From positions 62,001 through 126,000 of the forward strand of contig VFIW01000002.1 in assembly GCA_006386115.1 (NCBI GenBank): a stretch of DNA of 64,000 bases, in the 5' to 3' direction. Each line of letters opens with the position of its first letter. Positions within the stretch are counted from its first letter, which is position 1. Under the pieces are notes generated by a model that was not told the DNA's origin, did not search any database, and saw only the letters and a program-made list of their open reading frames with translations. Shown here one piece after another: positions 51,105 through 62,100 of this stretch. Both the position numbers and the translations under genes were made by a program. This DNA comes from Globisporangium splendens (taxonomy: Eukaryota > Oomycota > Peronosporomycetes > Pythiales > Pythiaceae).

Positions 51105-51667
51105 GTCTTCATGACGAACGCAGTTGGTGCAGTGGATGACGTGACGTCATGCAATCGCCCGCGGCAAACTGCCCTTTGCGCACAAAACCTTTCCTCCGTA
51201 ACGAGGAGAGAGCGCACGCGCTTCCGCGGCATCATCGCGGACAGGAACCCTTCTTACACGGAAGCCGTATCGCCATGAAGCGTTGCAGTTGAACTGTGGC
51301 GCGCATTGTATCCATTCCGTGCACCTCCAAAAAATGCGCAGAAACCCTGTCAAAAGCGATATATCTCATATCCAAAATGAATTGCTGCGCTACGATTCAT
51401 TTCCTGTTTGATGCCATCAATTCAAACTCCCAAATAAACAGCAACTCTTGGAATCTGTGCTCGTAAAAAAGCAAAACGATCGGCGCCAAGCTCTCGACCA
51501 CAAGAAGCAGGAAGCAGAAGCTCAAGCGCTCAGCAAAAGGTCGCATTCTCTATCCGCACACACGCACCCGAGGGAAGCAGCCACCTACCTGCATGAAGTA
51601 CTGAGTGCGCGTGATCCCCACTCTCTCTCTCTCCCCACCAGCCAGCCATCGTTTGCCACAAGATACG
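51105..51667. other. Intergenic region
   Basis: Between the dynein remnant's first visible exon (-) and the nucleotidyltransferase–EamA gene (+). A 167-codon plus-strand ORF (50775–51278) overlaps the dynein 5' exons and looks like their shadow. A CT-rich leader lies just before 51668. Confidence 0.4.
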
Positions 51668-54310
51668 ATGATGAAGCATGGCGGTCGCGAGAAGCTCAAG
51701 ATCGACACCGAAGTGCCGTCGAACGTGTACGCGCTCGACCTGCAGAAGCTCAGCGAGATCGCGCAGATCCCCGAGATCGAGCTCGTCCGGGGCATGCAGT
51801 CGGACGATGCCGTCGACATGCAGGGCATCGTCGTGAACCGCGGTCAGGAAGTGCCGTTTGAAGCTGTCGGCAAGACGCCGCGAGACAATGAACGAGGCCA
51901 CTCGGCTGTACGCGAAGTGCTGATCACGGCAGCGTCAAGCACGATGTGTCTTGAAGGCTCGGATACGCCCAAGTGTCTGATTCAATTGGGTGAGTACACG
52001 CTGATTGAGCATATCTTGGCGCAACTGTTTGTGGCAGGCATGGAACGTGTGGTCATTATCATCTCGTACTATGGCCATGAGATCATGGAGCATGTGAAGG
52101 ATTCGTTTTTGTATCACAAGATGAGGATCGAGTTTCTGAACCTGGGCGAAGAGACGCCCTACGGTCATGCGCGTACGCTGCTCTCGGCGCGCGAGATGTT
52201 CACGAAGCCGTTCTTGATCCACACGGCGGATCACGTCTTCGACAAGTCGGTCATTCTCCGCCTCGCGTCTTTCGATTTGGAAGACTGCGTCGCGTGCGTG
52301 CTCGTGGATTCGGACAAGAAGAAACTGAGCGGGTTGCCGCCAACGGCCGGGAAAGTGCAGTTTGGCAGCGGAAGTAACATCCGTCGCATCGGACGCGGAC
52401 TCAAGCAGTTCGACGCCATTGACGCAGGGCTCTTCTTGACCACTGGACGCATTTTCGCCGCATTGGAGATGTTGGCGTACGAAAAGCCCAAGTTCTCGCT
52501 CGCAGAGGCGTTGAATGTGCTGCGTCCGTCGTACGGCTTGAAGTATCTGGAAACAGCCGGCGACACATGGCTTAGTATCGAAACGCAAGAGCAATTGGAT
52601 CAAGTCGTGGCAAATGATAGCATGTCGCAGTTGGATCCATGGCCAGTGTTTGTCGCGAAAGATGTCACGGCGTCGGCTGATAATTCTGCCGATGTGCCCC
52701 ACTCGGGGAAAAATGTGTTCCTCGCCGTGTCGGCGGGTGACGACGACTCGACGCTTCGCGCAGTGGACTCTCACCGTCGTGGCAGTGTGTTCGAAGGTTT
52801 TGTTGTTGGCGTGAACCAGCTGCAAGAAATGGAGTCGCCACTGGATGAAAACACGCCGTTGCTGAATCCAAGCTCACCAAGTTCGCACCAGGCACCGAGT
52901 CCGCCATTGAAGATCCAGCGCAAGAAAAGCTCGTACCTGGATCAAGTCGAAGACTCGTTTGTGCTGTCGATCCCCTTTGAACCGATGGGGATCGAGGAAG
53001 GCAGCGATGATGATGTGCTGACGCCTATGACAGCGTTGAAGAAAGCCTATTTGATTGAGCTACCACAGACAACGTCAACACGCGCACGCGGGGAATCCCA
53101 GCAGTTTGTGCTCGCTGTGCCAGGAACCGAGGAGGAATTCAAGCGACCGGGTTTGCTGCGCAGATGGCCGTCCTTGCCAACCGATGTCGCAGGCGTCACG
53201 GTGGAAACGATAGAGTTGAAGAATGGAGCGTTGGAGCTACAGGTCCGTGTGAAGCGCCAAGTCCCGATCATAGGATACATCCTGCTCTTAGCGTCGCTGC
53301 TCACGATCTCGTCGCTCGGACCAGCACTCGACATGCAAACCCACGTCGACCCGTTCATGAAATTGTTGTGGCGGTCTATGGCATCGGTGCTGGTGTTCTC
53401 GCCGCTCGCTGCGTGGTCGATCTACGAGGACGGGTTGCCTCGTTTCACGACCAGGAATGCGTTTCTGTTTCTGTTGTGCTCGCTTTCGTACTCGGTGTTT
53501 ATGATGACGTTTCTCTGGGCGTTGAACCACACGTCGATCGGGCACGCGTACATTTTCAACAACTGCCATTCGCTGATCATGGTCATTGGGCGTTTGCTTC
53601 TTGGCCAGTACGTCTCGCAATTCGAAGGGCTCGGAACGGGCATTGGGATCATTGGCGGCACGATCACGACGCTCGACCACTCTGCGATGACAGCCGGAAC
53701 CGGTTCAACGACGATCGCGGATGTTTCCTTTGCCGGGGATCTCGTGGCGCTGCTCGGTGCTGTGGGTGGTGTGTTTTACTTGATCACTGCGAAGAAGTTG
53801 CGCGTCGAGATGAACATGTCGGTGCTGCTCACGGGTGTGTTCTTGATGTCGGGCTTGCTTCATTTTCCCGTGTTCTCGCTTCTGGAGATTCCGTTTGAGT
53901 TTTCGACGGACGACACGATCGGAGTCTTCGGGTGGGTGCGCTCGACGCGCATCCTCATGGAGCTCTACATCGTGCTCGTGTGCACGCTCATCGGGACGCT
54001 CGGGTATCTAAGTGCGATGAAGTACTTCGATCCAATTGTGGTCTCGGTGGTGATGCTCATGGAGCCGATCCTCGCGAGTATGATGGGCGTTGCGATCGGC
54101 GTCGATGTCGTGCCGGGCTACTTCACGATCGGCGGCTCCATCCTGATCATCCTCGGGACGGCCTTGGTGATCGTCTCCAATGCGTCGCGCACCGAGTCCA
54201 TCGACGCGACCGAAGTCATGTCCACGACGTCTGCGGCCTTGCCCAAGGGACTGTCCTCGACGAACGCTGCGTTGAGGAAACCGCAGCGTGGAGATGTGAA
54301 CTACGTGTAG
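51668..54310 (+). CDS. Fusion of nucleotidyltransferase domain and EamA (DMT) transporter
   Basis: Single exon, 880 residues, two parts. Residues about 80–330 read as a sugar-phosphate-type nucleotidyltransferase: VLITAASSTM in the place of the AAGxGTR loop, DTPKCLIQLGEYTLIEHILAQL, then HTADHVFDKSVI for the metal-binding aspartate, and AIDAGLFLTTGRIF. The glycine loop is degenerate, so activity is uncertain. A Ser/Pro-rich linker (340–525) carries NTPLLNPSSP and RKKSS motifs that resemble sorting or phosphorylation sites. Residues about 533–835 form ten helices of the EamA/DMT class (IIGYILLLASLLTISSLGP ... TIGGSILIILGTALVIVSN). Bacterial lic loci encode a phosphocholine cytidylyltransferase (LicC) beside an EamA choline permease (LicB), so a choline-type substrate is one hypothesis. 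The ATG at 51668 is chosen; the upstream frame opens only with GTG. Confidence 0.83.
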   Translation: MMKHGGREKLKIDTEVPSNVYALDLQKLSEIAQIPEIELVRGMQSDDAVDMQGIVVNRGQEVPFEAVGKTPRDNERGHSAVREVLITAASSTMCLEGSDTPKCLIQLGEYTLIEHILAQLFVAGMERVVIIISYYGHEIMEHVKDSFLYHKMRIEFLNLGEETPYGHARTLLSAREMFTKPFLIHTADHVFDKSVILRLASFDLEDCVACVLVDSDKKKLSGLPPTAGKVQFGSGSNIRRIGRGLKQFDAIDAGLFLTTGRIFAALEMLAYEKPKFSLAEALNVLRPSYGLKYLETAGDTWLSIETQEQLDQVVANDSMSQLDPWPVFVAKDVTASADNSADVPHSGKNVFLAVSAGDDDSTLRAVDSHRRGSVFEGFVVGVNQLQEMESPLDENTPLLNPSSPSSHQAPSPPLKIQRKKSSYLDQVEDSFVLSIPFEPMGIEEGSDDDVLTPMTALKKAYLIELPQTTSTRARGESQQFVLAVPGTEEEFKRPGLLRRWPSLPTDVAGVTVETIELKNGALELQVRVKRQVPIIGYILLLASLLTISSLGPALDMQTHVDPFMKLLWRSMASVLVFSPLAAWSIYEDGLPRFTTRNAFLFLLCSLSYSVFMMTFLWALNHTSIGHAYIFNNCHSLIMVIGRLLLGQYVSQFEGLGTGIGIIGGTITTLDHSAMTAGTGSTTIADVSFAGDLVALLGAVGGVFYLITAKKLRVEMNMSVLLTGVFLMSGLLHFPVFSLLEIPFEFSTDDTIGVFGWVRSTRILMELYIVLVCTLIGTLGYLSAMKYFDPIVVSVVMLMEPILASMMGVAIGVDVVPGYFTIGGSILIILGTALVIVSNASRTESIDATEVMSTTSAALPKGLSSTNAALRKPQRGDVNYV

Positions 54311-54876
54311 GAAGTCGCCTGCAGCTGAGCTTCCTCCAGGGAGCATTTGTCATGCGGGACGCGCTGGAGAGTCCTCACTCTTTGTCTTTTTTCCGTCCAG
54401 TGGGGCAGCAGCCTGCTTCTACTAGTGGGAACTACAGCGCGGGATGCCAAAGCGAATACGCCATAATGAATACAGCACAGCCTGAACAAGTAAAAGAAGA
54501 TCCACATGCACGCGCGGCATTCTTTCGTGTGGCCAAATGGCGCATTGACCCATTTTGCAGATGGATGTGACAGTCCATGTGCCACACTGATTAATTTTCA
54601 CGGTCTGTCCAGTACTGCTCTCTTGACCTTTTCTTCCCAAATCAAGATGCCTTATTTTGGGCACTTGGCGTATTTGCCTGCCATTTTGCGCGCGTGCCTC
54701 TATAAACTTAGAGAGTCGATTTCTCTTTTGCTTTGAAAGCCGAAGCCGGAAAGAACAACCCACACATTTATTTGCTCTTCTACAGCCATCCCGCAAGCTG
54801 AGAGCTCGCGACCAGCGCTTGCCTGCGTGCTGCTGTGCTGTCTGTGCATCTGTGAAAGGAAGAAAGGGAGGGCAGC
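54311..54876. other. Intergenic region
   Basis: 3' flank of the fusion gene and promoter/leader of importin alpha. No gene recognised. Confidence 0.45.
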
Positions 54877-56958
54877 ATGAGCGCGTCGTTGTCGCGCATC
54901 ACCGAGCGCCAGCGCAGCTTCAAGAAAGGCATCGATGCCGACCTCACGCGTCGCCGCCGCGAGGGCACCACCGTGCAGATCCGCAAGACCATCAAGGAGG
55001 ACCGACTCAACCAGCGGCGGCGCATGGTGACAACGGTGCGAGCGCTCTGTACAAAGAAGAGTCGGGTCTAGTTGCTCGTTCTAATTATCCTGTGGGCTGA
55101 TTGTGTGATCAGGTGGAGCTGAATACGATCGAAGATGGCGTGGACATGACGGGCAAATTCTCTAATGCGCCACCGAATGGAGTCAGCGTACGCTTCCGAG
55201 AAAATGGCTTATTCACTCGACCTCTCAGGCACGTGTGAATACTAATTCTGTGTGTGAATGCGGTCGATCTTGCGTGATACAGGTGCAAGATCTGCCGAAG
55301 ATTGCTGCGATGATCCAATCGCTGGATCCGATGGCACAGACCACGGCCGTGTCCAAACTACGCCGATTACTTTCGCTTGGTACGTGCGATAGAATGCCGT
55401 TTGCTCTTCTGCAAGGTTGTCTCCATCCTTATTCACGTCGTTGCCGTTTGTTTTGCTGGCTTGCCGTACGATAGAGAACAGTCCACCAATCCAAGAGGTG
55501 ATCAATCTCGGGGTCGTGCCGCTGCTCGTGAACTTCCTTCGCATGCACGACAAGCCGGAGCTCCAGTTTGAGTCTGCGTGGGCATTAACAAATATCGCGT
55601 CGGGCACCTCTCAGCATACGGAAGTGGTGATCAAGTGCGGTGCCATCCCCGTGCTCTGCGAATTGCTGCTTTCCTCGATCGAAGATGTGTGCGAGCAAGC
55701 CGTGTGGGCACTGGGCAACATCTCGGGCGACTCGCCGCGCTGCCGAGACTTAGTGTTAGATTCAGGCGCGATGATGCCGCTCCTGGCCGTGCTGCGGAGA
55801 AGCTCCAGGAAGATGAGCATTTTGCGCAATGCGACGTGGGCGCTGTCCAATTTCTGTCGAGGCAAGCCGAAGCCGGATTTCAACCTCGTCAGTCCTTCGC
55901 TGATGCTGCTCCCGCACCTCATCTTCTCACCCGACGAAGAAATCGCGACCGACGCTTGCTGGACGCTGTCATACCTGTCGGACGGGAAAACAGAGTGCAT
56001 CCAAGCGGTGATTGACGCAGGCGTGTGCAGCAAGATCGTGGATCTGGTTGGCCACAATCTAACGTCGATTCAGACGCCGGCGCTGCGCACGGTCGGAAAC
56101 ATTGTCACGGGCGATGAATATCAGACGCAAACCATGCTCGATCTCGGTGTTCTCCCGCGTCTCGTGCCGCTGCTCAAACATCAGAAGAAGCTCATTCGGA
56201 AAGAAGCGTGCTGGGCGATTTCCAACATCACAGCAGGCACTCAAAGCCAGATCCAAGAAGTGATTGAGGCAAATATCATTCCGCCACTGCTACATCAACT
56301 GTCAACCGTCGAGTTTGAAGTGAAGAAAGAAGCCGCCTGGGCCATCTCCAATGCCACGTCCGGAGGATCCCCCGACCAGATCAAATACCTCGTTCATCAA
56401 GGTTTGTTTGTATTCTTTATCCATATGGGCTTTGTTTGACGGTGGTGCTCATGCTCACGCTATCATTTGTGCTATTGTGATTGACGACGACAGGCTGCAT
56501 CCCCCCACTCGTGAAACTGCTTGAGAGCCCCGACATCCAAGTGATCAATGTGTGTCTCGACGCATTAGAAAACATTTTGCGCCTCGGTGAAGCTGAGAGA
56601 ACGATCGACGGCGACAACAAGATGGCGATCTACATTGAAGAAGCCGATGGTGTGGAGATAATTCAGAACCTTCAGTATCACGAAGAGGAAGGTGCGCATC
56701 AAACGAAATGAGTGTCTTTGTGTGTGTCTGCTTGATGGTGACGCGCATGAAACTCACGTGTGTGTACAAACTCGGATGCAAACTGTAGAGCTGTACGAGA
56801 AAGCGCTTCGGATCGTCCGAGACTACTTTGATGGGGATGACGACGAAGACTACGATGACATGGCACCGGAAATCGATTTCGACGCGCACCAGTTCTCGTT
56901 TGGCGCAGTTCCAGGTTCCGAGAACCACGCAGCAGCCGGCAACCAGTTTAACTTCTAG
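54877..56958 (+). CDS. KPNA: Importin subunit alpha (karyopherin alpha)
   Basis: Binds classical nuclear localisation signals and links cargo to importin beta. Six exons (54877–55026, 55113–55187, 55283–55379, 55475–56401, 56494–56691, 56789–56958) give 538 residues, the normal length. The N-terminus is the basic importin-beta-binding domain ([21 protein letters not shown]). Ten armadillo repeats follow, with canonical [39 protein letters not shown] and [18 protein letters not shown] segments carrying the WxxxN array that holds the signal peptide. The last repeat is split by introns 4 and 5. The acidic C-terminus ([11 protein letters not shown]) resembles the CAS-binding tail. All junctions keep phase and restore the family sequence. 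Confidence 0.95.
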
Positions 56959-57278
56959 CTCGGGCGTCCGAAGGCAAAGCGATTTGTTTCTACTCCTTCA
57001 AAAGCATTTGTCCTGCTTTATTCTTGAGCATCGCTCGGAATGAGTTATCCACATGGGGGAAAATAAGGATTTCGAGTTTGTGTGTGTGTGTGCAATTATA
57101 TTCAAACTATTGTCTCGCTGCCGTCAGCAAAAAAAAAAAAAAACCTCGAAGAAACACCGCGCTGATTCCTTCGCGTCATAAATGTAGCCGTCATCCTCAG
57201 CCTGCTTCTGTCTTCTTCTGTTGCATTCTTCACTGCGCTGTCCTTCGTTCTCTCTGCTCAAACTTTCGCTCGTGTGCC
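56959..57278. other. Convergent 3' region with simple repeats
   Basis: Between importin alpha (+) and V-ATPase e (-). It contains a short (GT)n run near 57078–57090 and an A13-class homopolymer near 57129–57141. No gene seen. Confidence 0.5.
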
Positions 57279-57695
57279 TTATTCACTTCCGTAAGTGGGC
57301 ACAATGAGAATGTGCCATTGGTGCAGCCAGCAGCACGCCCTACATGATCACAAATGCATACAAAGCATCACAATCAGTCGAGTGTTTTAACGCGAGCGTG
57401 TGTGACGGAAATAGGGAACTCACCAGAAAAGCCACAGACAGAATCCTGTCATAAACGCTAGCAGCGTGAATATTCTACAGCGCCAAAACCACAGCGATCA
57501 CATTAACACACCGCAACAGCGTCCACGCCACTTGTTGGTATCATGCGCGCATGTATGCATAGCGGATATCACGTACGACGCATTCTCCTTGTTCATTTTG
57601 CCAGTGACGCCCATGCCGATGCCCGCGAAGCACGCCAGCAGCGTGAGCACAAAGTACGTGATCGAGCCGGACATCAACGGCGCCGGGATCTCCAT
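57279..57695 (-). CDS. VMA9: V-type proton ATPase subunit e
   Basis: Small subunit of the membrane V0 sector, which drives proton pumping into vacuoles and endosomes. Exons 57577–57695, 57424–57474 and 57279–57339 splice in frame to 76 residues, the expected size. Two membrane helices are clear: ITYFVLTLLACFAGIGMGV and IFTLLAFMTGFCLWLFWACC. The family's C-terminal signature follows as WLHQWHILIVPTYGSE, comparable with the W...YLAQM.PLIVP ending of plant subunit e. The 51-base middle exon is too short to show as an ORF, and each junction falls inside a codon. Donors are GTACGT and GTGAGT. The gene is convergent with importin alpha. Confidence 0.9.
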
Positions 57696-59378
57696 CTTGT
57701 CTCCTTTCTTGTGTGTCTAAATGCCGCGTTGCTCTGCCTCCTGTCGCGCGTGCGCCTTCCTTCTCGCGTCGTTTGCTTTGATCGCCCTCCTGAGCTCTTT
57801 TTGGGAAAGAAATCGGGCTATTCTCATCACGCACCTCTTGATTTGGATATGCGATTGCACAGAACAGATCCAGCAGTAAGGGGACGAGGTTTATTTTCGG
57901 ATCAGAGAAGGTTTTATCCCAAAATCCACAACAGTTGTATTCTTTTCACAACAGTTGTATTCTTTTCAGGCAACAATGCTGAAAATAGAAAAAAGTGTAA
58001 CTGCAACCCAAATTAACCAGAAATACTGTGGGCCACACTACATAAATACACACACCAAATTGCGTCTGCTTCATTTTTATCAGATCAAAAGGTTAACGTA
58101 ATCCATTACACCAATCATATGGTAGAATCAGTCGAACGAGGACGTCTCGAAGCACCAAAAGCAGCAAATGAGCGCTCGCCAGCACACAATTCCCTCCTCT
58201 GCAAGATGGATACAGTCCCAGAGAAACAGACATGACACACGTGCACCGTTGGCTCCCTCCGAGAGAAAAATGAGACACATCGGGGATGGGGATGACAAGT
58301 TGCACCGTTTCCTTCTAGAACTTCCCACAACCACACGCGCACTTGTGTTCATCTTGCGCGCGTGCTGTTTGCTTACCAAGCACGAGTGGAGCGTTATCCA
58401 GAAATCGTGAAGGCGAAGTGCCAATTTTCTTAATTAGTCTGCTGTGCCTTCGCATTGAACTTCGCGCAAAGCACGTTGAGTCAGCGTGAGTTGTTGCCAT
58501 TTTTGAGCAAAAGATACCGAAATTGTACTGATTTTACAATGCCATGACATCACCAGCGTCCTGTCCATGGCCACACACACGCCACTTCAGAACCTCTCAA
58601 ATGTCATGGACCTCCCAATGCGGATGGCGCAATCTTTCGACCAGGTATCCAAAAGAGAACCCTCTTAAAATGAGTATTTTACGGAAATGGCTATTCCTAC
58701 ACAATCGTTTCATGCAATTTTAGACATTTCTTGTGGCCTGCTAGATTTCGATTATCCAAAAAAGTAATTGCTCTCTACAGGCGCACGCTCGGAAGGTTTT
58801 GCTTGCACAAATGCACGCCTCTGTCAACATGGAAGCCAAGCAATCAGTCCATTGACCAGCAGAGATGAAGGGTGAAATGGTCGCGTCACTCTTGCCATTT
58901 TTCTCATCCGAGACCAAGATACCAACTGATGATGAATCTCGAGGCAGCTCTTTGTCAACGGTGCGTACCTCTAGAGCTATGTGCACGTATCTAAGCTACA
59001 TCCGCCAACCAGATCTTGCATTTGCGCGTTCGAGCCCTGAGCTCCACAACAGAGAGGAGCAGTGGCTTGGGCTATTTTATTTCGCCTTTGTTGTGTGTTT
59101 TGCGCTTGCTTGCATTCACAGACACACACTCACGCCTCTCTCTCTTGTCGTCCTCTTTTTCTATGGCGTGATGGCGCGTCGTATCGGCTTTCACAGGGCT
59201 TCATCGCCTTTGGCTCTCCTCCCCTCTCAACGGGCAACCAGCCACAGGATGCGAAACGAAGACGGGAGGGGGAGAGAGAAGCGAGAAGTGCGCTCTCTCT
59301 CTCTCTCTCTTGCATTACTTTCGCTTTTGAGCTCAAGAGAAGAAGACTCCCGCCTCCCTGCTCCCTCCCTTGTCCAAG
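57696..59378. other. Long intergenic region upstream of inositol-3-phosphate synthase
   Basis: About 1.7 kb without a recognisable gene. It holds a 20-base tandem duplication (57927–57966), AT-rich segments around 58000–58090 and 58650–58760, and a CT-rich leader with a (CT)n run at about 59292–59309 just before the start codon, which is common in 5' leaders of strongly expressed genes. Confidence 0.5.
57927..57966. repeat. 20-base tandem duplication
   Basis: The unit CACAACAGTTGTATTCTTTT occurs twice in direct succession, with no mismatch. Each unit contains the palindromic ACAACAGTTGT, so the pair also offers two small hairpins. It is probably a replication-slippage product; no function is implied. 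Confidence 0.95.
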
Positions 59379-60932
59379 ATGGCTTCCGCCGACTTCACCC
59401 GCGACCCGATCAAGGTCAACAGCAAGAACGTCGTGTACACGGATGACGAGATCATCGCGCAGTACACGTACAACACGACCAAGGTCGAGGGCAACGTCGC
59501 CACGCCGCTCGAGGAAAAGTACACGTTCAAGACGGCGCGCAAGGTGCCAAAGACCGGTGTGATGATCGTCGGCATTGGCGGCAACAACGGCTCGACCTTG
59601 GTCGCGTCCGTGCTCGCCAACAAGCTCGGCTTGACCTGGACGACGAAGGAGGGGGTGCAGCACCCGAACTACTACGGCTCGGTCACCCAGGCCTCGACTG
59701 TGCGTCTCGGCACCAACTCGAACGGCGAGGGCGTGTACACCCCGTTCTACAACTTGTTGCCAATGGTGTCGCCTAACGACCTTGTCATCGGCGGTTGGGA
59801 CATCTCGTCGTTGAACCTCGCGCAAGCCATGCAACGCGCGCAAGTGCTCGACTACGACCTCCAGCGCCAGTTGATCCCACACCTCGAGAAGATCAAGCCG
59901 CTCCCATCGATCTACTACCCAGATTTCATCGCCGCGAACCAAGCCGACCGTGCCGACAACTTGTTGAAGGGCACCAAGCAAGAAAACTTGGACCAAGTGC
60001 GCGCGCAGATCCGTGAGTTCAAGACCAGCAACGGTCTCGATAAGGTCATTGTGCTGTGGTCGGCGAACACGGAGCGTTTCTCGGACATCGTTGAGGGCGT
60101 GAACGACACGTCGGCCAACTTGCTTGAGTCCATCAAGGCCAACGAAGACGAAGTCTCGCCATCGACGATCTTCGCTGTTGCCTCGATCTTGGAAGGCTCG
60201 ACCTACATCAACGGTAGCCCACAGAACACCTTCGTGCCAGGTGTGCTTGACCTCGCCGAGGAGAAGAATGTGTTTGTCGGCGGTGATGACTTCAAGTCGG
60301 GCCAGACCAAGATGAAGTCGGTGCTCGTCGACTTCTTGGTGTCGGCTGGTATTAAGCCAGTGTCGATTGTGAGCTACAACCACCTTGGTAACAACGACGG
60401 CAAGAACTTGTCGGCCCCACAGCAGTTCCGCTCGAAGGAAATCTCCAAGTCGAACGTCGTTGACGACATGGTCGCGTCGAACCGCATGCTCTACAAGGAA
60501 GGTGAACACCCAGACCACGTCGTGGTCATCAAATACGTGCCATTCGTCGGCGACTCGAAGCGTGCGTTGGATGAATACACCTCGAAGATCTTCATGAACG
60601 GCACGAACACGATCTCGATGCACAACACTTGCGAAGACTCGTTGCTCGCGACGCCATTGATCTTGGACTTGGTGATCATCGCCGAGCTCGCGGAACGTAT
60701 CCAACTCAAGAAGGAAGGTGCCGCGGAATTCGAACGCCTCCACTCTGTGCTCTCGTTGTTGAGCTACATGTTGAAGGCGCCATTGGTGCCACGTGGCACC
60801 CCTGTCGTGAACGCCCTGTTCGCGCAGCGCGAATCGATCATCAACATTTTCCGTGCGTGTTTGGCGCTCCCAGCGGAGAACCACATGCTGCTCGAGAACA
60901 AGCTGACCAGTCTTATCAACAACAGAGCTTAG
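59379..60932 (+). CDS. INO1: Inositol-3-phosphate synthase
   Basis: Converts glucose 6-phosphate to 1D-myo-inositol 3-phosphate with bound NAD, the first step of inositol synthesis. Single exon, 517 residues, typical length. NAD-binding loop GIGGNNGST lies near residue 63. Further signatures include [67 protein letters not shown] and [19 protein letters not shown]. The ATG at 59379 gives [17 protein letters not shown]. Codon choice changes inside the gene: early prolines are mostly CCG, then from about 59760 nearly all are CCA and leucines often TTG, unlike most neighbours. This may reflect selection for a highly expressed gene or a different origin of the 3' part. Confidence 0.97.
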   Translation: MASADFTRDPIKVNSKNVVYTDDEIIAQYTYNTTKVEGNVATPLEEKYTFKTARKVPKTGVMIVGIGGNNGSTLVASVLANKLGLTWTTKEGVQHPNYYGSVTQASTVRLGTNSNGEGVYTPFYNLLPMVSPNDLVIGGWDISSLNLAQAMQRAQVLDYDLQRQLIPHLEKIKPLPSIYYPDFIAANQADRADNLLKGTKQENLDQVRAQIREFKTSNGLDKVIVLWSANTERFSDIVEGVNDTSANLLESIKANEDEVSPSTIFAVASILEGSTYINGSPQNTFVPGVLDLAEEKNVFVGGDDFKSGQTKMKSVLVDFLVSAGIKPVSIVSYNHLGNNDGKNLSAPQQFRSKEISKSNVVDDMVASNRMLYKEGEHPDHVVVIKYVPFVGDSKRALDEYTSKIFMNGTNTISMHNTCEDSLLATPLILDLVIIAELAERIQLKKEGAAEFERLHSVLSLLSYMLKAPLVPRGTPVVNALFAQRESIINIFRACLALPAENHMLLENKLTSLINNRA

Positions 60933-61742
60933 ACCGACTCCCGTCCGCACACACGTTCCGGAGGGTGTGGGTTTGTATTTGGTAGATGATGATTTGGTAT
61001 TTGAGAGAAACAAAAGCAGCAGCAACACACAAAACAAAGCGTTAATTGGAATGTGACAAGCGTTTGCTTTCTTTTTTTTTTCTTGATTGAGGTTGGGATT
61101 GTCGTGTTTCCGTTCGTCTACAGTTGTGTGGCTCCTGACGACACACTTGAGCCGTTCTCGCCGCCACAAGTCCTGCGCGTACGTTGGTCTTAGAGCAACG
61201 ATCATTGCAATGCAATCGCGCATCAGGATGCTGTGCATTTCCCATTTACGCATTGGGATCGAATGAACGTCGTGTTGCTGGGAAAGTTGACGATGGTGAT
61301 GAGCTCCTTTCGTGTCCAGATTCAACGATGTGGCAGATAGGGGGAGCAACAGAGGGCCACACATTCTGGATGACCCTTATTTAGGAGTTTCATGGTCAAA
61401 AGACACCCTGTTTTAGCTGAAAACAGTTTCCAAACACAATGTTCTTAACTGATTACTGTAGCAGATATATCTGTTTGAATTAGAATACAGTTGCCGGGTT
61501 TTTTCCATCTTTCCATGTTTGGGAAAGATTGCCTTTCACTCGCCACGTGGCTGACATCGAGGCATCTTGATTGGCTGTAATAGATTTCAGCCAACCAGCA
61601 TCGCGTATTGATCGATTTTGAGAGAGGGCAAAGCCTCTCCTCTGTCTCTGTGACAACGATGGGTCTGCATTTCGGGATCGAACCGGCACGCAGCAAGCAG
61701 CACATCGGCAGCACGCTTTCTACGGACGCACACACAGACACA
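60933..61742. other. Intergenic region
   Basis: 3' flank of INO1 (T-rich run near 61070–61082) and the promoter of RAMP4. No gene recognised. Confidence 0.45.
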
Positions 61743-62100
61743 ATGGTGGGTTTATGGGGTACTGTGACGGCGGTAGGAAGGGCAGCCAGTGGTTATGCTA
61801 ACGCTTTCTTGTGGTGTGTTTGTTGGCTAGGCCGCCCCCGCGAAGATGCGATTGCGCTCGGAGAAGCACTTGGCCAACATCACCAAGCGCGGAATGGTCT
61901 CCAAGCCTGAAAAGGTGCGTTGCTTGTGGCGAAGCCCAAGAACACTGCGCTTGTTTTACTGATGTCGCCGTGCTTATTCGGTGTATATGTAGAACGAGAG
62001 CGGCTACGGCGTCGGCCCTGTGCTCTTGGGCTTCTTCGTGTTCGTGCTCGTGGGCTCTTCGGTGATTCAGATCTTGCGAACGGCTCAAATGGGATTGTAA
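61743..62100 (+). CDS. SERP1: RAMP4/SERP1-like stress-associated ER membrane protein
   Basis: Small tail-anchored protein associated with the Sec61 translocon and membrane-protein stability under ER stress. Exons 61743–61745, 61831–61914 and 61993–62100 give 64 residues. The first coding exon is only the ATG; the intron begins at the next base (GTGGGT). The second exon encodes AAPAKMRLRSEKHLANITKR, matching the family's RxxxxKHxxNITxRG core. The third encodes GVGPVLLGFFVFVLVGSSVI, then QILRTAQMGL, the tail anchor with the conserved final RxxQMG-like end. Introns are 85 and 78 bases. Because the gene is so short and split, no single ORF reveals it. Confidence 0.92.

Noticed and set aside
50775..51278. 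Plus-strand open frame of 167 codons
   Set aside because: It overlaps minus-strand exons (HAVDVMQVQHLCRRL, GEILKSFFQPDTEAG) that look far more protein-like, and it shows no domain itself.
59130..61364. Minus-strand open frame of 744 codons
   Set aside because: It is antisense to the clearly conserved inositol-3-phosphate synthase, rich in Arg/His/Val as expected of the complement of C/G-ending codons, and has no recognisable domain.
61660..61700. tRNA-like T-arm (GGTTCGATCCC on the minus strand)
   Set aside because: No matching acceptor stem, D-arm or anticodon arm can be folded around it.
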